A DNA stretch of 64,000 nucleotides from Paramarasmius palmivorus. Taxonomy: Eukaryota; Basidiomycota; Agaricomycetes; Agaricales; Marasmiaceae. The notes below the pieces were generated by a model that was given only the letters and a program-made list of their open reading frames with translations, was not told the origin of the DNA and searched no databases. Where the stretch lies: positions 776,951 through 840,950 of the forward strand of contig JAYKXP010000016.1 in NCBI GenBank assembly GCA_037176845.1, given 5' to 3'. Positions within the stretch are counted from its first letter, which is position 1; every line of letters begins with the position of its first letter. Positions 12,863 to 24,705 of the stretch are shown here, one piece after another. A program made the translations under genes and the position numbers.

Positions 12863-15800
12863 CAAGGTCTTCCACCTACAATGGTACGTATTTTATTCCA
12901 GATTGAATGGAACGACTCACATATGGGACGCCTAGGCGGAGATGAACTAGGGAGATAGCTGCGGAACTAGTAGCTGGTTACAGGTGTTCTCACTTGGCCC
13001 CATGACCTACGTATCAAACGCGGTCAGGACCCTGATCTGTTACTCTGAGGCTTTGACATGTACGGAGGCGTGTTGAGCTGGATATTATCAGCTGTGATAG
13101 AACCTTCATTTCTTTTATGCTCCAGGTTGCGTTGAAAGTGTCAATACCGAGACAGCTTCTCTTCATTCAAGTTGCTCAAAACAGCTCGGTACCTTTTGTC
13201 GACTCTCGACTGAGAAAACTCTTCGGAGGTGTGATCCCGAACTCTTATCGTTGAGGCTGACCATTCCGGTTTAGACTCTATCCTTCTTCGCTTCGCTTTG
13301 GAATCGGAGTAGCAGTCAGTGCATGTCTCTGTTGAACCTGGAATCCTACAGGGTCATTGAACTGACACTGGCGGTCATCGCGTTCTCCCCCGAAGCTTGT
13401 GAGTGGTTCTGTATGATTCAGATACGGTATGACTTCACGATAATGGTCAAATTGCTTCTCACAGCGCTCCACTTGTGCTTCCGCTTCTGTACATCGGTCC
13501 CTGACCTCGAATCTTGCCCTTCCTACCCCTCGCCGACAGTGAGGCCATGGCATGATGTTCGGATGATATTACTGACCGTTTCCTGCGCGTGAATAGGTCA
13601 CTTCGTACAGAAATGTGTACGAGGTCCCTCCCGGCTCGCAAGATCGGGACTAGAACATTATCGGCCGACGCTACCCGTCTTGCAAGTGCTTTATCAGGTT
13701 GCGGGATCCATATACACGAGCTCCAATGCTTTACTTGGTTGTCATGAGCAGGCGCATTTCGATGCTGTCGTCTCCTTCGACGACACTCGGACACCTAGAA
13801 CATTACGCAGCGCAACGTCGATTCCAAGGAACGTCGTCGGAGCATAGACAGTAGAAACGCCAGGGAAGATCAAGGTACTTATTGGCTTTCTAGTTACTTA
13901 TGCAGTAAAGTGTATAGCTTAACGGAGTTGCTTCCCGTCTTCACCAGGAATGTCAACGAAGCTTCTCCGATGCTTCCTTCTCCACGTCTGCGGCTTCCTG
14001 TCGTCCGACTGGAGCTATGTTCGTGACTCGTTGGTGAATATCCTGCGCATAATAACCTATTCTAAGTATGCCAGAGAAGGTATGTATTCATTAGCCTTAC
14101 TATGGAACGAATCTGAAATCGGAAGTAAAGAGGGTTAGTCGGAGTCGGTTGTAGCCCGAACGGCAACACACGACCTACATACCAGGTTTTCTTTGCAAGT
14201 AAAGTGAGATATCTGATTTGACATCCCCGAGAAAAGGAAAGTTGTGCCTGGAAGTCGGATACGCGCCCTTTCTGTTCGCCTCACTACTGTAGTAGATGCT
14301 TGTTTGAGCACTCTGACCAGACGAAGCTAATCTCTAGGTCTAGCTGGTGCTCTAAATGTAATGTGCGCTGACTGTCTCTATTAGTGATACCTCCAGATAA
14401 CTCTTTTTCGGCGAATCACTTTCTGCCAGCACACTTCACAGAAACAGGTCTGTATTATTCACCTGGAAACGAGCTTACTCTGACTTACACATAATCTCGA
14501 AGTCTAGATCTCCTGGTTATTCGACTTGCCTTGAACAATAGACCATTAACGCCAAGTAGTAAGTACTGTGGTCTTCTACATACTCTGAGCAGAATTGTCA
14601 CAATCGAAACCCTCAAATTACCAACTGGCGAGTAGGTTTCCTGGAAATTTCCGCTCGGCTCAACGTAAAGTGCCAGAGTTGCAGCAATACGGCAATAACC
14701 GAGCAGCCCGCGGCAGGTCAGATCTCCAGATTCGTGGAGAGGACCCCGGACACTCATGTGCCGGATTCGCGAAATTTGCTTCCGTTCCACTTTCGACTCA
14801 ATATCCGGTAAAATTCCATGAGTACAAGAGGGTACTTGCAGTTCGCGTATACGACACGGTATAGTTCTTCACAGCACCCAGCTTCATTGATATCTTGACC
14901 TGCATCTCATCCTCTTTGTTACAGGCTTTGGACGCCCCAAATGATCTGAACTTTGTTTCGATCGCGCAATGTCCGGCTGATATCTAATGTTGCGTCAATC
15001 ACACTGGTAATCCCTTCGTGCCTTCGGCCCCAGCCGTAGATCCAGACGACGCCAGTGGGTGATTCCATCGTGGCATGCTCTTCCGCGCGCGCTCGGTCCC
15101 AGAACGAACGTTCTGCCTCTTAATTCGCCAGCAGCTGAAACACTCGAACGCTCATCGGACATATCTACAGTCCTGCGCAGTGAAAAGGCCATTTCGTCAC
15201 CTCACCGCATTTACTCAAACCACCATCATGCTTTCCAGACATCGCCTCAGTCCACTTGTCACTTGTCCATGTCAGGCGTTAAACACGTCAAAATGCTCCA
15301 ATGTTATGAAGAGTCGCCTCGAAATGTTCAGTTCACTTCGGTGATATTGGATGTATGTATGGTTTGGACACTTCGACGTCAGGGCCTTAAAGCTGCCGGA
15401 GGTGTTAGGGCTCGGCCAGTTCACAGCATCGTCCTGTCATTCGCTGTTAACGGAATAATCCAGGATGCTAGGTATGTATAAATTCCTGTCGCTGGGCAAA
15501 GAGCTAATCAGAGGCTGCTCAGTGATCGATCAACACTTGTAACAGGAACTGGCAAGAATTCAAGGAACTCCACAAGGGCAAGGAACATTGACGCTGCATT
15601 TCCGATTTAATTAAGGACCTTGCAACCGGAACGGGAGAAGCAACGGGATGGAGCGGGGTCGAAAGACGAGTGTTCGACACAAAAAATCGTCTTGTCTTTG
15701 CGAAATCTAAAGCTACTAGCTGCTAGCAGTTAGGGCAATCCGGGTGTTTCAGCTGTATCAACGTTGTTCTTGATGCGTGGAGTACTTGACTTATATGTGG

Positions 15801-18800
15801 TCTCTTCACGCTAGGCAACTACCCGAGTTGAATTTCCAGCGAGAATCTGTCTTTGTATGTATTAGAACTTTTTACGCTGATTGCACGATGGGGGCGGACA
15901 TCAAGTGAAAGCCAACCTGCTGCGTTTCTATGTCCTTCAAACTGCGCTTCATGAAAATGGTATACAGATCACTTCACTACCCGTCGACATGCCAGTCATC
16001 AATCTGCATGAATGTTCTGGATTCCAAGCTGTTCGACGATTGGTCATAAGTGTCCGGCCTCGAGAGAAACTGTGCGATTTACAGTCATTTGAACACCCAA
16101 GGCATGACTCAATGATAATGTTCTAGGATTTACTCATTATCCGGCTGACTTTTTGATAGATAGATATCCAACGGCAATCCACTGTTTCTTCCATCAAATA
16201 TTAAAGAAATGTCGACAGGCTATTTGGACCTCTATGTCACCAAGCAAAGAAGAAATGACAGGAATAGGAATACAAACCTCTGGTGTGTCGTGGCCCTAAC
16301 TGCTCTTGTCACACGAAGGGGACTCAAGAATTCCTCAATTTGCGCGTGCCGTTTCTTGCGATCGCCAATAGTCCTAATGTTTGATATTACTATTCGAATA
16401 AGAATTGTCGATGGCTCAGGCTCGCACTGAGGATCTGAATGCCCGAAACGTAGCGTACTCGCTGAGGGGCAGTATGATGAATCTTCGATCATTTTGATGC
16501 ATCTCGAATTTGCACTGAAGATTGACGGCGCACCGCAGCTTTGACCCCACACATCTTCTGTGCGTTGAACCTTCATTCAGGGCATTCTAACGAGTCAGTT
16601 CGTTTCTTCACCATATTATTGCCCTAATTAACCGTGCGCCCCTATTTCGCCAGTTAAGTTATTCAGGCGTTGACCACAAAGCTCTACCATAGCTACGACA
16701 AACAGGGACAATTTTTCTCAAGGATATGGCTCAATATCCGCTTCTCGGAAGTGCCAAGCGGCTTGGTTCGTTCCATTATTTCATATTTTTGTAGTTTCAC
16801 AATTGATATCTCAAAATGTTGGAGGAGCATTTTGGTGCCGGCGGCCTATCTGAACCAGGAAACGACTGGAAACTCGGAACGCTACAGAGGCCACGTGCGC
16901 ACTACGTTTTCTTCCGCGCCTTCATAATCCTCAAACTTCGAGAGTGTCGTCTTCTACTCGCTCTTCGCTCACTCCTACGAATGGATTGCGCCAGCTGACG
17001 TTGGTGTGAAATTTAGCGCTCTTCCTCGGCATTTCAGTGGGTTCAGGGTCCGGCAGGCGAAGAATGTTCGGTTGCTCGGTTGAACGAATGGTATTGTCAC
17101 TCTTTGTTTACTCCCTCACAACCACTTACAACCGGTATGGAGGAAAACACATTCTTGGGGCCAGTCTGAAGGTCTGAACCTTCTGACCTGAGGGTAACAT
17201 GCACTAGATACGCCTCACCAACGAAAACCTTCGAATTCCACCTAATCACGAGTGATTAGTGGGCACACATACTCTGTGCTCAGGTACAACGATGGTACAT
17301 ATAGGCCCTATCGCCGTGTATGTACATCCGATTCGGCGGCGATCCTCATGGGCTTGTTGCTGAAACTACAACCATGAGTCGTACAACTGTCGTACAAAGG
17401 AGTCTCACTGGGGTCTCCTGGTATAATTTGTATATCATATGAACTCCAAGTTCAGTAAGTTCGTTTCGTTTACTAAGTTCACATAAGTCAACTTATGTTC
17501 CTTCATGTTCCAGTGCAATGGATCGTAGAAGTCTTTTCAAATCCGGGTGTTTAAGCTCGGTACAGTTGAAGAGATCGAGGGCCTTTCTTTCCTTGACGAG
17601 AAGAATAAGCTATATCAGGACCCGTTCATTCCTACGGTGCCCTTTTCCAGATACATTCCCTATTCCCGAAACTCAGGACATCGTTATAAGCACATGTGAG
17701 CCTATGCGAATCTTCTGAGCGTTAGGAACCTAATTCCCTGTCTTTTGGTTATTGGATTTTGCTATCGAGTGCCGAGGAGTTTCATCACTGCGTTGGGCTG
17801 GGCGAATCGACCCCGAGAGCATTGTCGGTTCGCGCCGCACGGGACGATATTGGATTCTGGACACCGTCACTGTTGTAAGCGCTTACGACCTTTGACTTCT
17901 CCCCGCTTCGTAATAATGTGAGTAAAACTTCATTCACGACGGCCACAAGAAGAGCCATATGCTCTGCTGACAGACACCCTAGAAAACCTCACCTACTTCA
18001 TTATAATTGGTATAGACCGAAGGGCGACGATCTAGATTCCCCAGACTAACCCCTTATCATAATCGCCGCGTGGTGTGTCGGCGTGACGCTTCAGTGTCAT
18101 TTCTCGGAGAAACCTCGAGCGCCACCCGAGCCTGAGTAGATGGGTAACAGAGACTGAGATACTGTTCCTTACCGATGGGGCAAATTCCATTCTCACAGAC
18201 CTATAGGTATCTATACGCTGGCACTACGGCGACGTGGCGAAGGATGTACGTCTTCATCTTCTGAAAGTTTAACTGGTATGTCCGCCGTTTCTGACTTGGA
18301 CTAGTACTAATGGCAAGTGCCAATCGCTAATCCCCAAAAGGTCACTGTGTATCGAATCATTATCTCTGGCTCAACTGGCTTGACACGTACGGACCCTACT
18401 CAAAGAGGCGGTGAAGCAGTTATTGAATAGTTTCGTAACCCTTTCGGGAGGCTATCCCAAGCTCCAGCCGCTGTCAAAACCTCAGAGTGGATGCAGGCGC
18501 TATTAATCTTCAAGCTTCGAAATAGAAAGGGCTCACGAATGAGGCTGTAGCGCGCCTCGTTCTTTCGAATAGTCCTGGCGGCTCAAGTTGCTAGCTCAAG
18601 TAAGGATTAATCATTCTAGCTTACGCGGGCCGTTTTCACCTCCTTAACTTCAACTAGTACATCCAACTTGAGCGCCTGACGCCTGGCGTTTAAGAGGTTC
18701 ATTGTTCTTCTTTCATAGGCGGAGAACAATCTTATCGTAAGGCGCAAGTGTAAATCCCGCAGCACTATCGCCCACTTCCCAACTCGATGAAATGCATGTC

Positions 18801-20027
18801 ATTCCTCCTGCCACTGGAAGTAAGTGAATCAATGTATATCCTAATTTCCGCAATTTCCGTTCTCCATCGAACCCTGCACAGCGAGCGTCCCAGCTGACGA
18901 GATTATGATCGAAACGTGATTGCTGTGCTGTACTTCCTCTATTGACATACTCTTGACCACTCTAGGAACCTTCAGGATCATACTAGCAGACAGCGCACGT
19001 TCATTGCTTGGCCCTTTTGTCTCTTCCGCACATCAGTAAAATGAGAAACTAAAATGACAGGAACTGCTTCAGCTCACTTTGTATGTACCAATGAATCAAC
19101 GTGCCGGATAGATTCTGACAGGAAAATAATACAGTCAAGACACTTGAGGAGCGGCAAGTCCGTCTTGACAATACACTTCAAGGGCGGTGTACGGGAAAGC
19201 GCGGGACTCGTACTTACGTGCTATCAGCGACACAAAGAGTTTCAGTTTAGTGGCTGGGTTCAAAACCGGCCATTTATTGAAATGAGTTGAACCGTTTCGC
19301 TGTTAATTTTCTGATCTTCGTCATGTATACCCCGAGTGGAAGGGTTCCCAGTGCAGTGTCTGTCCAAGTTGTTCACTGGTCACGGTGTAGATACTCACCA
19401 TGTAACAGTACTTGGGAATTCCCGGTCCTATCGCTACATACATCACCACGTAGCCCCTGTGATGATAGTGGCGCCGTGTGGGTTATTCCTCATCGAACGC
19501 GTGGCCCATAATGAAAAGAAATGATCGCGAATACTCTAACCCCCCTAAGATTTACGACAGACAGCGATCAAAGCTGGGGAAAAGAAGACTACTAGGATCC
19601 TTCACTGATGAAACTGGTTCACCAACGAGTTGTGTCTGTTTAATGATGGTGGCAGAGATGATGATAACGATGATCAAATCAAGTACAAAGAATACCAACT
19701 CTGGCGCCGTATTATGTGGCCTTTCACTCGGACGTAGTAATAGTAACCAACAGCGAAAAGTAAGGAACTCCGCTTCGGGACCCACAATCAATGCGCTCAA
19801 GAGTCAAGGGTACAGATTTCAGAGATACTATCTTTGACAGGAAGCATTGGAGCCAATGACTCACAAGTTCACGAGTCCAAGTATCGATGTACAAGTCTCC
19901 GAAAGCCAAAGAAAGCAACTCTATGTATGTAAGTAGAACAAGAACCACAATATCAAGCAATTCCCACTCCCTCCAATCCAACACGCAATACTGTATACGT
20001 TCCTTTCTTGAACTTCCACACCCCGTT
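12863..20027. other. Gene-poor DNA, about 7.2 kb
   Basis: After the 3' UTR of the NTF2-like gene I see no reading frame with recognisable domains. Open frames are short and scattered over all frames, as expected by chance. Composition is balanced and no long tandem or inverted repeat is apparent. Short TATGTATG-type words recur near 14,080, 15,355, 15,475 and 15,855. A weak suggestion of a membrane-protein exon occurs on the + strand near 15,330-15,400 (VILDVCMVWTLRRQG), without supporting exons. Confidence 0.5.
12926..12941. repeat. 16-bp word containing the palindrome CGCCTAGGCG, copy 2
   Basis: This is an exact copy of the word at 9,779-9,794 in the same orientation, 64 bp downstream of the stop codon of the NTF2-like gene. 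Confidence 0.6.
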
Positions 20028-20394
20028 TCATCTTGACACCCCGGTAACTTGACTATATCGCCTGTGGGAGTGAGAGCCCAATGGGCCAGATACTTCCCGT
20101 TACAAACGCACCTATACACGGGGTCAGCAGGTCCGTAGAACCATAAGGATCGCTCAAGACTCCCGGGCCGTTCAACTACGAAGATCAATTGCATCAACAT
20201 AGCCTTTGCCCTTTCGTACAAACGGCCAATTAGAGCGTCAACAAGCCCCGTCAGTCTCGTAGAACCTGAAAAAGAATCACATCAATAAGAAGCTGACTTT
20301 CATTTAACATACATTTACATTACCGGGTATTTGGCTGTACTACCGCCACAAGCCACTGGTTCAGAGAGTTCCTGAATAGGTTGGTAAGAGGCAT
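20028..20394 (-). CDS. Candidate small three-exon gene, unknown function
   Basis: Exons 20394-20324, 20255-20112 and 20061-20028 join into 82 codons with consistent phases. The product starts MPLTNLFRNSLNQWLVAVV, continues through a Leu/Ala-rich helical stretch (LIGRLYERAKAMLMQLIFVV) and SLWFYGPADPVY, and ends in a short basic tail. Donors are GTAATG and GTGCGT; acceptors are ACGAG and CACAG. In favour are the ATG, the intron lengths (68 and 50 nt) and the amphipathic helical content. Against are the use of a second AG downstream of a better pyrimidine-rich acceptor, no recognised family, and a repeat-rich neighbourhood. It could equally be a relic exon of a larger lost gene. Confidence 0.22.
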
Positions 20395-22345
20395 CTAAAA
20401 ACCTAGAACGTTATCTAGACAGTAGACTAGATGGTATCACTTCGCCGTATGCACTGACGTCGGCTTGGAGCACTATGTTAAACTAAACTGGGATCCCCGA
20501 AAGCACTGCGCACCGCTAACGTATGAAATCATACTATAGCCCTAGCATCAACATCATATCAGCAAGAAGTCCGATGGAGGAGAGAGAAAGATAGAGAGGC
20601 GCGGAGTTGTTTTAGATGACCGAGTCTAAAAAACGAGGCATCACTCACACTTGGCCATGACCTATATGGTGAAACGGAATTCCGAATCGCGAATCTGAAA
20701 GGCTCCGAAATACGAACTCAATCTCAATGTACGAGTCGAGTCCAACTTGAACTTCAAACGTTCAGTGAAATCACATCAACAAGAAGCATCGGCAGTGAAG
20801 CCCCCTTAGCCAAAAATACGGGACCCAACACACTACAGGGCCACAAACCAGCTACTCAACAAGAACCACGGTCCCACCAGGACCAGAGATCCTCAAAACG
20901 TCGAGTGAACCACGAAGCACAATGATCTGTGGGAACTACTCTGTCATTAAGAATCATCGACTGACAACGTAGGGGGTAACTAACCAACATCATAACAAGA
21001 ACCACCACCTTATCTCAAGCTCAGCTCGAAACCCTGCACTTGTATTCGGAAACGAAGATGAAGAAGATAGAGCCTTGCCCCCGCGCCGAAAAAGATGGAC
21101 TTGCAAGTTGCGCCCAAATCTGAACAGGTCTGAAATCCATATCACATCAAAGAATCCCCAAATGACCTCGAACAAAGAACTCGTTATTCGCCGCAGAAGA
21201 GAACCTAGATGAAAGAACTCGAAAAGTTTAGGCGAGCAACAGCGATCAACCAATCCCTCCGGTGGGTCCAATCGACATCGAAATCAACCACCGCCTTGAA
21301 GCCAAACGTCGACAAAGTAGCAGAACAAGAAGAAGAACAGAACAGCCTTCCGAGTTCCAACGTACGCCGTTCAATGCCGAAAAGATGTATTACCATTGCC
21401 GTGGCCTGTATAGTAGGATTAGAACTAGAACTAGAGCACACCATCATCATCATCATCACATCAACGAGAAGCGCCTCTGACACTGGGACGCCAGCGCTTT
21501 GACTCGAGAGAAGGGTGCCGAATTCGAAGAGAGAACCCGAACGTGAACTAGTTAGTACTGGAATAGCGAGCCTGTGAGAGAGAGATCAGAAAGAAGTTCG
21601 CCACAACCAATACACCCCAACCATACCTATCGAACAGCCAAAAATCAACAGTCAACAGTCAACCAAAACTTCTTTCTTCCTTTCTGTAGTAGGCTGTAAT
21701 TACTTCTTGACCTTGACAATGGATACCGTTATGCGGCAGGTGCACATGGTTCGTCGTCGTAAGTATTGACGAGAATGAAGGTAGTCGTTCGTGGTTGGTG
21801 GTGGTACAGCCGCAACGTCCAATTCCATGGCACACTCGGCAGGTTTGACGTGGACGTGGAGGCTGTATCCTGTTATTGCTACTGTTACTGTTTCTAGCAG
21901 AGAATTCGGGAATAGCCTCGCGAGTCGTCAGCAAATGTCACTTTGAGGCAGCCGAGCACACAAAGACGACTTTCTCGTTGTAGGTTCGAAATCGTATTCG
22001 GAAATCAGTATTCCGAACGGGGATTGCAGAGCAGAGGAGCGTAGGCGGTGCTGTTGGCCGAAATGCTCTGTCTTTGTCTCTGAGTTACAGTATTCTCAGC
22101 TCGTAAAATGCTATCACCGAACCAAAACTAAAACCAACTCACCCTGACTGAGAAAACCCAGAAACTCCACCACCACCACCTGGCGTAGGAAAAAAAGATT
22201 AACCCAAGATTAACCTGCTGCATCTATCCCAACCATCCCTGCCCAAATTGAACCTTGTCGACATGAAACGCTTTGATGCAGAGCGAGGCAGTACCGCACT
22301 TGAGTCTGAAGTTGGAGCATCACATCAATCAAACCTGTACCATGA
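20270..22345 (+). repeat. Dispersed degenerate word, consensus near AATCACATCAACAAGAAGC
   Basis: Variants of one 15-19 nt word occur many times in about 2 kb, all in the same orientation: near 20,275, 20,548, 20,769, 20,845, 20,985, 21,136, 21,452 and 22,319. Spacing is irregular. The DNA between them is A-rich with few open frames. The best-kept copies are at 20,769-20,787 and 21,452-21,468. This may be a decayed array or a set of protein-binding sites; the sequence alone does not decide. Confidence 0.45.
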
Positions 22346-22699
22346 ACTACTCTGGAGGTAAGTAACAGAATAAGTAAATCCGAAAGCGAATCCAATGGGA
22401 GAAGGATACCGGTCTCTGGGTTCGTATGGGCCTGGGGATTGGCGGCGAGGTGTGTGTGTTGGTGCCGGATGAGTGAGTTTGAGGGTTTGCGTTTCGTGAG
22501 TCGTGACTTGCTGTGGTGCTCATGAATCAGAATTGGAGTGCGGGTAGGCGAGAACGAGAAGTGTCATCGTGATGTGTTCTGAGAGCTGAGAGTACAAGAC
22601 TTAGACAAGTAAGAAACGTTCGTCGTCGTAGACAATCACGAGCTCAGAGTCAAGCACCCTCGCGATCGTTTACCCCGCCGCGTCATTGACATTCGATTA

Positions 22700-23720
22700 T
22701 CTGGACCTGGCATCACTAGTACTCTGATTGTAATGTTCACCTCCCAGAGGAACTCTAATTGGATTTTCTTGCTTCGTAGGCACCACACCAAGCCTAAGAC
22801 GCCGACTCTGTGATTGGAATGTTCGGGACCTCGTAGGACAAATTTCTGAAAGAGACTCGCCCCGTATGCGTCCTTTGATTGTCATGTTCACCTCCCTCAC
22901 AAGCGTTATTGGTTATTCACCTCGAGCTTAGTACCTGTTCCTATGTGTACGCTATAATTGAAAGAAGGAAATTTACCTGGCTTGGAAATTTGTTGGAGGC
23001 GGAACGAGATCTGTACATACTGAATTCAAGACTCAAGTTGGGCATCACAGAATCGAAAAAATCGACACTGTTACGCAAAGATGCGTAAGTCTTGGAGCTC
23101 GGTAAGTTACTAGTAGCTGAAACAACCAAAGCACCTGCGCGGTACCTTTGCTGAAGAGACTCACCCCGACCCGAATCCTCTGATTGTCATGTTCACCTCC
23201 TTCACAAGCCAAAGCAATTGGTTATTGGTTATTCTCCAGCTTAGTACCTGTTCCTATGCATACGCCCTTGCCCTGGTATAATTGAAAGAAGGAAATTTAC
23301 CCGCTGCGTGAAACCCGAACGAAAAAAATGAAATTCATGACGGTGACGGTGTAAGGCGTCCGAGAACTTGAAGAAGGGGAGAGAGGTTACTGTAACTACG
23401 CCTGATACGCAGTGAGATTCAGTAGAGGTAGAGAATTGAATGGGAGTCTCGAGTAGCGCTCCAAGTACTTAGTGGCTGAAACCTGAAGGACCAACGCCTT
23501 AGTATAATTGAAAGAAGCACCAGTACTAGTAGCTGAAACCTGAAGGATCAAAGCCTACAGACGCCCTGGTATAATTGAAAGCACCCAAGAAACACGCAAT
23601 TTAACCGGCTTGGAAATATACATGTTGGAGCGGAACGGGAGGTAAGGTTTTTAGAGTTACCGCTACAATTCAAGAGTGGGAGAGGACGTGCGCGTGAAAC
23701 CCGAGCTGGAAATTGAAATT
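22700..23720 (+). repeat. Imperfect tandem repeat array downstream of the first GATA gene
   Basis: The block at 22,853-22,985 (GAGACTC-CCCC, TGATTGTCATGTTCACCTCC, GGTTATT, AGCTTAGTACCTGTTCCTATG, TATAATTGAAAGAAGGAAATT) recurs at 23,155-23,305, about 302 bp later, with substitutions and small indels. A more diverged copy lies near 22,708-22,750. Partial copies with TATAATTGAAAG occur near 23,500 and 23,569, joined to a duplicated TAGTGGCTGAAACCTGAAGGA-like word (copies near 23,472 and 23,530). A CTTGGAAAT...GTTGGAGGCGGAACG element is also duplicated (22,981 and 23,609). No coding sense is visible. Confidence 0.65.
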
Positions 23721-24211
23721 CGCGTTATTCAGTAGTGTGCGTGAGGGGAGAGAGAGACAGAGGAAGCCTCAGGTCAGGACTCTGAAGAGAGACGCCCTCG
23801 AGCTGAAGTCGCAGTTAAGTTATCAAAGAGTTCAAGCCAAAGCGCCTCAGAGCGTCACAGAACCACGACCTGCGCAGTACGCACGCATGGCCATCCTCGG
23901 CCAGGGTCCAAACGTCACAGTCGTGGAAGTCCTGGAAATGGAATTTGCAAATCCCCATCGGAGGTTCGTCGTCGGACGTGTGGCCATGGTGTCTTTAGCT
24001 GAAATTCCAATTCCCTTCGTCCGCGTGAACTCCAAGCAAAAAGTCGATAACGATAGCGATATAGATAATACAACAACACAAGACACAAAATACAGAGAGT
24101 CGAGACTGAAGTTGCGATTCCAAAAAGCGTCCCAATAAATAGTACAAGCTCGCCACAGGAAGCTCAAAGTCGGAATAAATAACCAAACCACAAACGAGAA
24201 CACGAACGCCT
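23721..24211. other. Spacer between the repeat array and the first GATA gene
   Basis: This contains only overlapping chance-like frames on both strands. It may include the 3' UTR of the GATA gene if the alternative C-terminal exon (24,511-24,210) is used. Confidence 0.4.
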
Positions 24212-24511
24212 AACACTCTTCACTACCACCTCTCCCAACCTGCGGATACGTATACTCAAACTGCGGCGTCGACGTCGCAATCGTATAACTCTTATTCCTA
24301 CTCTGCCTTCCCGTACCTTCTGTGGATTCAGGTATATCCGCCAAAGTATGTGGTGGTGACTGTAACAAATTCGGTAGCCTTATCCCCTCAGCGCCGAGTA
24401 GACCATCCGGTGACGACGAAGGCAGTAAAGGCGACGAAGAAGGTAACGATGTAAACTGACTCGCTGGGGAGTTGTACGACGTCGTTGGTGGTGTCGATGC
24501 GGCCGTCGAGA
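24210..24511 (-). CDS. Possible C-terminal exon of GATA gene A (alternative)
   Basis: A Ser/Pro/Thr-rich frame follows an acceptor-like AACAG, beginning STAASTPPTTSYN and ending at a stop. It resembles transcription-factor tails in composition. It joins in phase to codon SP of the GATA frame if a donor at 24,725 is used, skipping 214 nt. That intron would be four times longer than its neighbours, and the donor is weak. The GATA frame also ends by itself at 24,706, so this exon may be unused. Confidence 0.3.
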
Positions 24512-24705
24512 CTGTTGTTTTCACGCAGGTAGAGGAGAGCATAGAAAAAGAGTTTCTATTAGTTACACTTGTTTTACACCGGGTAAATAGATAAATAAGC
24601 AGAAGACGAAGAAAGTGGGGAATAATAAGAAATCGCTGAACGGGGGTATCCAAATCCACGCAACACCAAGAACAAAAAGAAAACACAGGGAAGAAAGCGA
24701 GGAAT

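Noticed and set aside
19250..19275. T-arm-like hairpin GGCTGG-loop-CCGGCC
   Set aside because: No acceptor stem, D arm or anticodon arm at the right distances.
21440..21465. CATCATCATCATCATCACATC run taken as a microsatellite or CRISPR-like unit
   Set aside because: A short trinucleotide run only, and CRISPR arrays are not expected in a fungal nuclear genome.
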